This document shows positions 5,047 through 8,247 of a stretch of DNA of 8,247 bases, one piece after another. The notes under the pieces are model-generated. The model ran no database searches, was not told the DNA's origin, and saw only the letters and a program-made list of their open reading frames with translations. Every line of letters starts with the position of its first letter. Within the stretch, counting starts at the first letter, position 1. The translations under genes and the position numbers were made by a program. The DNA comes from Candidatus Dojkabacteria bacterium (GTDB taxonomy: Bacteria; Patescibacteriota; Dojkabacteria; J137), in NCBI GenBank assembly GCA_003694175.1, contig RFKV01000004.1:1-8247 (forward strand), in the 5' to 3' direction.

Positions 5047-6228
5047 GTGAAAAAAATTTTTCATAAATTAGACAGCCAAAAAGCAGTCTTTTTGGTATTA
5101 ATGATCGTATTTGGGGTTTGGGCATTCAAAGACCTTTATGCTTTGCTTTTAGAGGTTGAGTTTTTTGGTTACTTTGCAAATCAGCTAAATGACTTTATAA
5201 CTACCTTTAGAAGTATCATTATCCAATCGATTCCTTTTGTTTTTTTGGGTAGTTTAATTTCTGTTCTTGTAGCTTTTTTTATTAGTGATTCTCTTACATT
5301 CAAAATGATTCCAAAGAATAAGTTTTTGTCCCATGCCTTTTTAGCTTTGCTAGGTATTTTTATGCCTGTTTGTGAGTGTGGAAACATTCCAGTGGCAAAA
5401 AGGTTAATCTTAAAGGGTTTGAGTGTATCTCAAGCGTTTACGTTCATGCTTGCTGCGCCTATTATTAATCCAGTAACAGTATTATCAACATTTGAAGCGT
5501 TCAAAGGTTTATATCACAATGACTGGTTGGTTCCTGGATTAAGAGTTATATCTGGGTTTGTTATTGCCTTAACAGTAGGACTTTTACTCAGCTTAAAGAG
5601 AAATCAATACAGCATGTTAACTGATCGTTTTTACAAAGAAGTTTGTGAGACTTCTCAGCATATTCAAAAGAGATCTTTTAGTCGAGCGATTTATCTTTTT
5701 CAACAAGAGTTTATGGGGGTCTTTCCTTCGTTAGTTTTGGGTGCAATGATCGCATCAGCTTTGCAGGTATTTGTGCCCAGGAATTCATTGTTAAATTTAG
5801 GTTTAGGACTTGTCTTTTTGTTTGTTGGTTTTGTAGTTAGCTACATTTTTTTTGTTCTGAACCGAAAGAAGACATCTTTACTTATAGTTATTCTCTCCGT
5901 GACTTTAGGAATTTTATTGACTTTATTGGTACCTGAGGATGTGGTCTTAACTTTAGAGTCAGGGACTTTATTTTCAACCCTTGCAATGCTTACATTGTCG
6001 TTAGTAATATCGGTATGCTCAAGTGTTGATTCATTCATTGCAATTGGATACACAAATTTCTCTGTTGGGTCACTTTTGTCCTTTTTAACTTTTGGTCCAA
6101 TGATAGATGTAAAACTTTTAACAATTTTGAGGAATTCCTTTAAATTTGAAATACTTTGGTTTGTTAGTGTTTCAGTCGCATGTATGAGCGTTTTGCTTGG
6201 TTTGATTGTAAATTTAGTTAATTTTTGA
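5047..6228 (+). CDS. Permease of the ArsP_1 / UPF0718 (DUF318) family
   Basis: A polytopic membrane protein of 393 residues with about 8-10 hydrophobic segments. Family marks are PVCECGNIPVAKRLI (107-121) with two cysteines, MLAAPIINPVTVLS (134-147), the second-half motif VCSSVDSFIAI (323-333), and FGPMIDVKLL (349-358). The two halves show the internal similarity of this family. Members include the trivalent organoarsenical exporter ArsP and the uncharacterised YraQ/YcgR-type permeases; the substrate here is unknown and no ars gene is nearby. YcgR-type permeases often sit beside a TIGR03943-type partner, which is absent here. It is longer than many members, mainly in the loop at about 183-222. 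The annotated GTG at 5047 has no upstream Shine-Dalgarno; AAGGTGA (5044-5050), which contains that GTG, is well placed for an in-frame ATT at 5056, so a non-standard start three codons later is possible. The 3' end overlaps the convergent gene by 15 bp. Confidence 0.88.
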   Translation: MKKIFHKLDSQKAVFLVLMIVFGVWAFKDLYALLLEVEFFGYFANQLNDFITTFRSIIIQSIPFVFLGSLISVLVAFFISDSLTFKMIPKNKFLSHAFLALLGIFMPVCECGNIPVAKRLILKGLSVSQAFTFMLAAPIINPVTVLSTFEAFKGLYHNDWLVPGLRVISGFVIALTVGLLLSLKRNQYSMLTDRFYKEVCETSQHIQKRSFSRAIYLFQQEFMGVFPSLVLGAMIASALQVFVPRNSLLNLGLGLVFLFVGFVVSYIFFVLNRKKTSLLIVILSVTLGILLTLLVPEDVVLTLESGTLFSTLAMLTLSLVISVCSSVDSFIAIGYTNFSVGSLLSFLTFGPMIDVKLLTILRNSFKFEILWFVSVSVACMSVLLGLIVNLVNF

Positions 6229-7149
6229 CTTTACATTACCAATCTTAATCTTTTTTATATTACTTTTTTTGATATATCTTACGTAAAACCTGTATGTACC
6301 AAGTATAGCTACTGATACAAATGCAAAAGTAATTATGTAGGCAGCTGGAACGAAAAAAAATGTTCTTTTTGATATACTGCTTGAATTAGATAAAGTCTCA
6401 ACGAGTAGAAACTCAGACTCTATAGGACCAAACGAGTTTAGATGATCTTTAAGGTTTATATCAAATTTAATTGTAACCTTTTCCTTAGGTTTTAGTGGGA
6501 TTATTGGTGAGTTCCATATTTGCTTGTGTATGATTGTGTTTGTTTTATCTATTAATTGAAAATACCCAATAGGTTTTGCTTCAAAGTCTGATAAATTTTC
6601 TATCTCTATAATGGCTTTATTGTGATCTTGTACTTGTAGTTGGTTTTCAATCGTAAAAGAACTGACTTTTATAGTTGGATTTAGTTTACCATCTAACGAA
6701 CTACTCACTTTAACTCTATGAGCTAAGAGCTGTGATATGGAGCTTTTGTTTTCGTTGGCTGTTGATAAATTTGCAATTACCAAAAATTCATATGTACCAT
6801 CGGGTAAATACTCTGGTCGGATTACCTCGAATTTTACTTCTTTCTTTTGGCCTGTGTTAAGTTCGAACTCCTTTGGGGATAATATTGATATTATTTTACT
6901 AAGTTCTGAATCTTCTAAAATTTTTTCATCTTTGTATTCGAATACAGATAAAGAGACTTTCACATTAGATTCGTTGTGGTTTATGATGTTGAAGGTCGAC
7001 ATTGCTTTTTTTATTGGTGATATTGTTACAGAGGTGTAAGCAGGTGAAATTTCAAAACCTTTATATAGCTCATCTGCAAATGCAGTAAAGCTTATCCGTA
7101 TTGGCATTGACAATACAGCTGCAAGAAAAATGTAGATTTTTACCTTCAT
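6214..7149 (-). CDS. Secreted membrane-anchored beta-rich surface protein
   Basis: A 311-residue protein with a signal peptide (about 1-25, predicted cleavage after AFA before DE), an extracytoplasmic part of two beta-sandwich-like regions, a C-terminal hydrophobic segment (about 266-289) and a strongly basic tail (RYIKKSNIKKIKIGNVKSK) that would stay in the cytoplasm. The first region (about 30-150) has the layout of chaperone-like or DUF916-type Ig folds: a strand starting ISPAYTSVTISP, then 'FNIINHNES' and a 'LNTGQKKEVKFEV' strand, matching the pattern of a TNN-type strand followed by a 'PGxxxxxxV' strand. The second (about 155-250) repeats it with 'AIIEIENLSDFEAKP' and 'PLKPKEKVTIKFDI'. 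This suggests a surface or wall-interacting anchor; the family assignment is structural inference. It has its own candidate promoter and is divergent from the ABC ATPase gene. No strong Shine-Dalgarno is visible. Confidence 0.8.
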   Translation of the reverse strand: MKVKIYIFLAAVLSMPIRISFTAFADELYKGFEISPAYTSVTISPIKKAMSTFNIINHNESNVKVSLSVFEYKDEKILEDSELSKIISILSPKEFELNTGQKKEVKFEVIRPEYLPDGTYEFLVIANLSTANENKSSISQLLAHRVKVSSSLDGKLNPTIKVSSFTIENQLQVQDHNKAIIEIENLSDFEAKPIGYFQLIDKTNTIIHKQIWNSPIIPLKPKEKVTIKFDINLKDHLNSFGPIESEFLLVETLSNSSSISKRTFFFVPAAYIITFAFVSVAILGTYRFYVRYIKKSNIKKIKIGNVKSKIN

Positions 7150-7180
7150 GCTCTTTTAAAAAACTACTAATTTGTTGTAA

Positions 7181-7210
7181 AGTATACAATACCATTGAGT
7201 TACATGATAA
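7181..7210 (-). promoter_or_regulatory. Candidate promoter of the surface-protein gene
   Basis: On the minus strand TTATCA (7210-7205, 4 of 6 to TTGACA) is 18 nt from TATACT (7186-7181, 5 of 6 to TATAAT). The predicted start is about 25 nt before the ATG at 7149. The same 112-bp region must also serve the divergent ABC ATPase gene, for which I see only a weak TTGAAC (7218-7223). Confidence 0.4.
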
Positions 7211-7261
7211 CTAAAGTTTGAACTTCAATTTTAGTCGATTAAATGGTTAAATGGTAAATGC

Positions 7262-8194
7262 ATGATTGAACTTAGGAATATCACAAAGAAATACGCTGAT
7301 TTTGTTGCTGTAGACAATTTATCGTTTAAGATAAGCAGGGGAGATGTGATTGGCTTTTTAGGTCCGAATGGAGCAGGTAAAACAACGACTATGAAGATTC
7401 TATCCGGTTTGATAGTGCCAAACAGTGGAGAAATAATTATTGAAGGAATGCAAACCTCAGAGTTTGATTTAGAGTATAGGAAAAGAATTGGTTATATGCC
7501 AGAATCTAATCCACTTTATAAAGACCAGTTAGTTTCAGAAGCACTAAATTTTGCACTAGATCTAAATAGTATACGCGATAGCAAAGTAAGAAAATCAAGA
7601 ATAAACTTTATTGTTGAAGCTACGGGTTTACAAACGGTATTTAATAGGCCAATTGGTGAGCTTTCGAAGGGTTTTAGACAAAGAGTTGGCTTGGCAATAG
7701 CTTTAGTTCATGATCCTGAGATATTGATACTTGATGAACCTACAGAAGGTCTAGATCCAAACCAAAGGGTGGATATTAGAAATTTGATAAAAGATTTGGG
7801 AAAAAAAAGAACTGTAATAATTTCAACGCATGTACTTGCAGAAGTCCAGTATATGTGCAATAGAGTCATAATAATAAATAAGGGTAAGATAGTAGCGGAT
7901 GGTCCTACGCAAGAACTGACTAATTTTAAAAAAGGAAAAGTTTCAGTTGATTTTGTATTTACGGTGGATAACCCAAACTTGGCTAGTATAAAAGATTACT
8001 TCTTCGAGTTTGATCCCGAAATTGATGTTGATACGAACCAAGTGAGAATAAGACTCACAACTACAGATGAAAATCATCTTTTAGATGAGGTGACACAGTT
8101 TATCAGAACAAATCCCAAAGTTGTTTTGTATAGTCTAAGTAAGAAACAAACAACACTTGAAGAGGTATTTAAGAGTTTAACTATTGGAAAGTAA
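7262..8194 (+). CDS. ABC-2 type transporter ATP-binding protein
   Basis: A 310-residue ATPase subunit of an ABC exporter in the CcmA/NatA/GldA group. Walker A is GPNGAGKTT (34-42), the signature is LSKGF (134-138), Walker B is ILILDEP (154-160) with catalytic E159, the D-loop is GLD (163-165) and the switch is H190 in ISTH. At the Q-loop position the sequence is GYMPE (77-81), Met replacing the usual Gln, as in the GldA-like branch, where 'GYLPE' is common. Residues about 225-310 form the C-terminal regulatory extension seen in this branch, ending TTLEEVF. The family drives export or lipid/polysaccharide and gliding-related processes; the substrate here is unknown. The ATG at 7262 fits the family start but has no Shine-Dalgarno; a tandem TTAAATGG (7239-7254) supplies three out-of-frame ATGs just upstream. 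The next gene starts 5 nt after the stop, as expected for the permease partner. Confidence 0.94.
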   Translation: MIELRNITKKYADFVAVDNLSFKISRGDVIGFLGPNGAGKTTTMKILSGLIVPNSGEIIIEGMQTSEFDLEYRKRIGYMPESNPLYKDQLVSEALNFALDLNSIRDSKVRKSRINFIVEATGLQTVFNRPIGELSKGFRQRVGLAIALVHDPEILILDEPTEGLDPNQRVDIRNLIKDLGKKRTVIISTHVLAEVQYMCNRVIIINKGKIVADGPTQELTNFKKGKVSVDFVFTVDNPNLASIKDYFFEFDPEIDVDTNQVRIRLTTTDENHLLDEVTQFIRTNPKVVLYSLSKKQTTLEEVFKSLTIGK

Positions 8195-8199
8195 CAGAT

Positions 8200-8247
8200 A
8201 TGAAAACGCTTAATAAAAAGTTTAAAAAACTTAGAGAGATATTAAGA
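8200..8247 (+). CDS. Start of a downstream gene, probably the ABC-2 permease (3'-partial)
   Basis: ATG at 8200 opens a frame that runs to the window edge (16 codons, MKTLNKKFKKLREILR). GGAAAG (8186-8191) lies 8 nt upstream, the clearest Shine-Dalgarno in this part of the window. The gap to the ATPase stop is 5 nt, so the pair is almost certainly one operon. A basic amphipathic N-terminus fits the cytoplasmic leader of an ABC-2 membrane subunit; the membrane part is outside the window, so the identity rests on position. Confidence 0.65.
   Translation, partial: MKTLNKKFKKLREILR

Noticed and set aside
6737..7039. A 100-codon plus-strand frame opposite the surface-protein gene.
   Set aside because: The opposite strand carries a signal peptide, beta-strand pattern and membrane anchor; this frame lacks a ribosome-binding site and any recognisable pattern.
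7239..7254. Tandem TTAAATGG as a repeat array, or upstream start codons for the ABC ATPase.
   Set aside because: Only two copies exist and the ATGs they create are out of frame with the ATPase, so it is most likely low-complexity sequence; mentioned only in the gene entry.

Overview
The window is AT-rich (roughly one third G+C by eye), gene-dense bacterial DNA read with the standard code: TAA, TAG and TGA all end full-length proteins. Small genes, weak or absent Shine-Dalgarno sequences at most starts, tRNAs without an encoded CCA, and ordinary housekeeping genes in an unusual order would fit an uncultivated small-genome lineage such as the Candidate Phyla Radiation (Patescibacteria). That placement is inference; no marker here fixes the taxon. 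I see no insertion sequence, CRISPR array or phage module.

Layout. (1) 1-672: an unrecognised soluble protein whose start lies in a strong inverted repeat; its frame is open to the window edge. (2) 673-1154: about 480 bases without a convincing protein gene but with many signals: a good sigma70-type promoter (780-808), an 11-bp inverted repeat enclosing a perfect TTGACA (905-959), a perfect 8-bp dyad (964-983), and a block (997-1146) with a GC-rich core and nested helices that looks like an undescribed structured RNA. (3) 1155-2481, plus strand: tRNA-Gly(CCC), single-stranded DNA-binding protein (ssb), a single-pass membrane-anchored protein, and tRNA-Cys(GCA). (4) 4830-2489, minus strand: a membrane-anchored metallophosphoesterase, a stand-alone response-regulator receiver, and a 2H-phosphoesterase of the 2'-5' RNA ligase/ThpR family. 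The receiver gene appears to have its own promoter, with a palindromic operator centred on the -10 element. (5) 4831-5046: divergent intergenic region with two adjacent palindromes. (6) 5047-6228, plus: a permease of the ArsP_1/UPF0718 (DUF318) family, tail-to-tail and overlapping by 15 bp with a minus-strand secreted, membrane-anchored beta-rich protein (7149-6214). (7) 7262-8247, plus: an ABC-2-type ATPase followed after 5 nt by the first 16 codons of its probable membrane partner, cut by the window edge.

The protein genes are mostly recognisable families. The most novel material is non-coding: the candidate structured RNA and its promoter region ahead of tRNA-Gly/ssb, the operator-promoter of the receiver gene, and the start-codon hairpin of the first gene. 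All helices and promoters were found by eye; no folding, alignment or database search was run.
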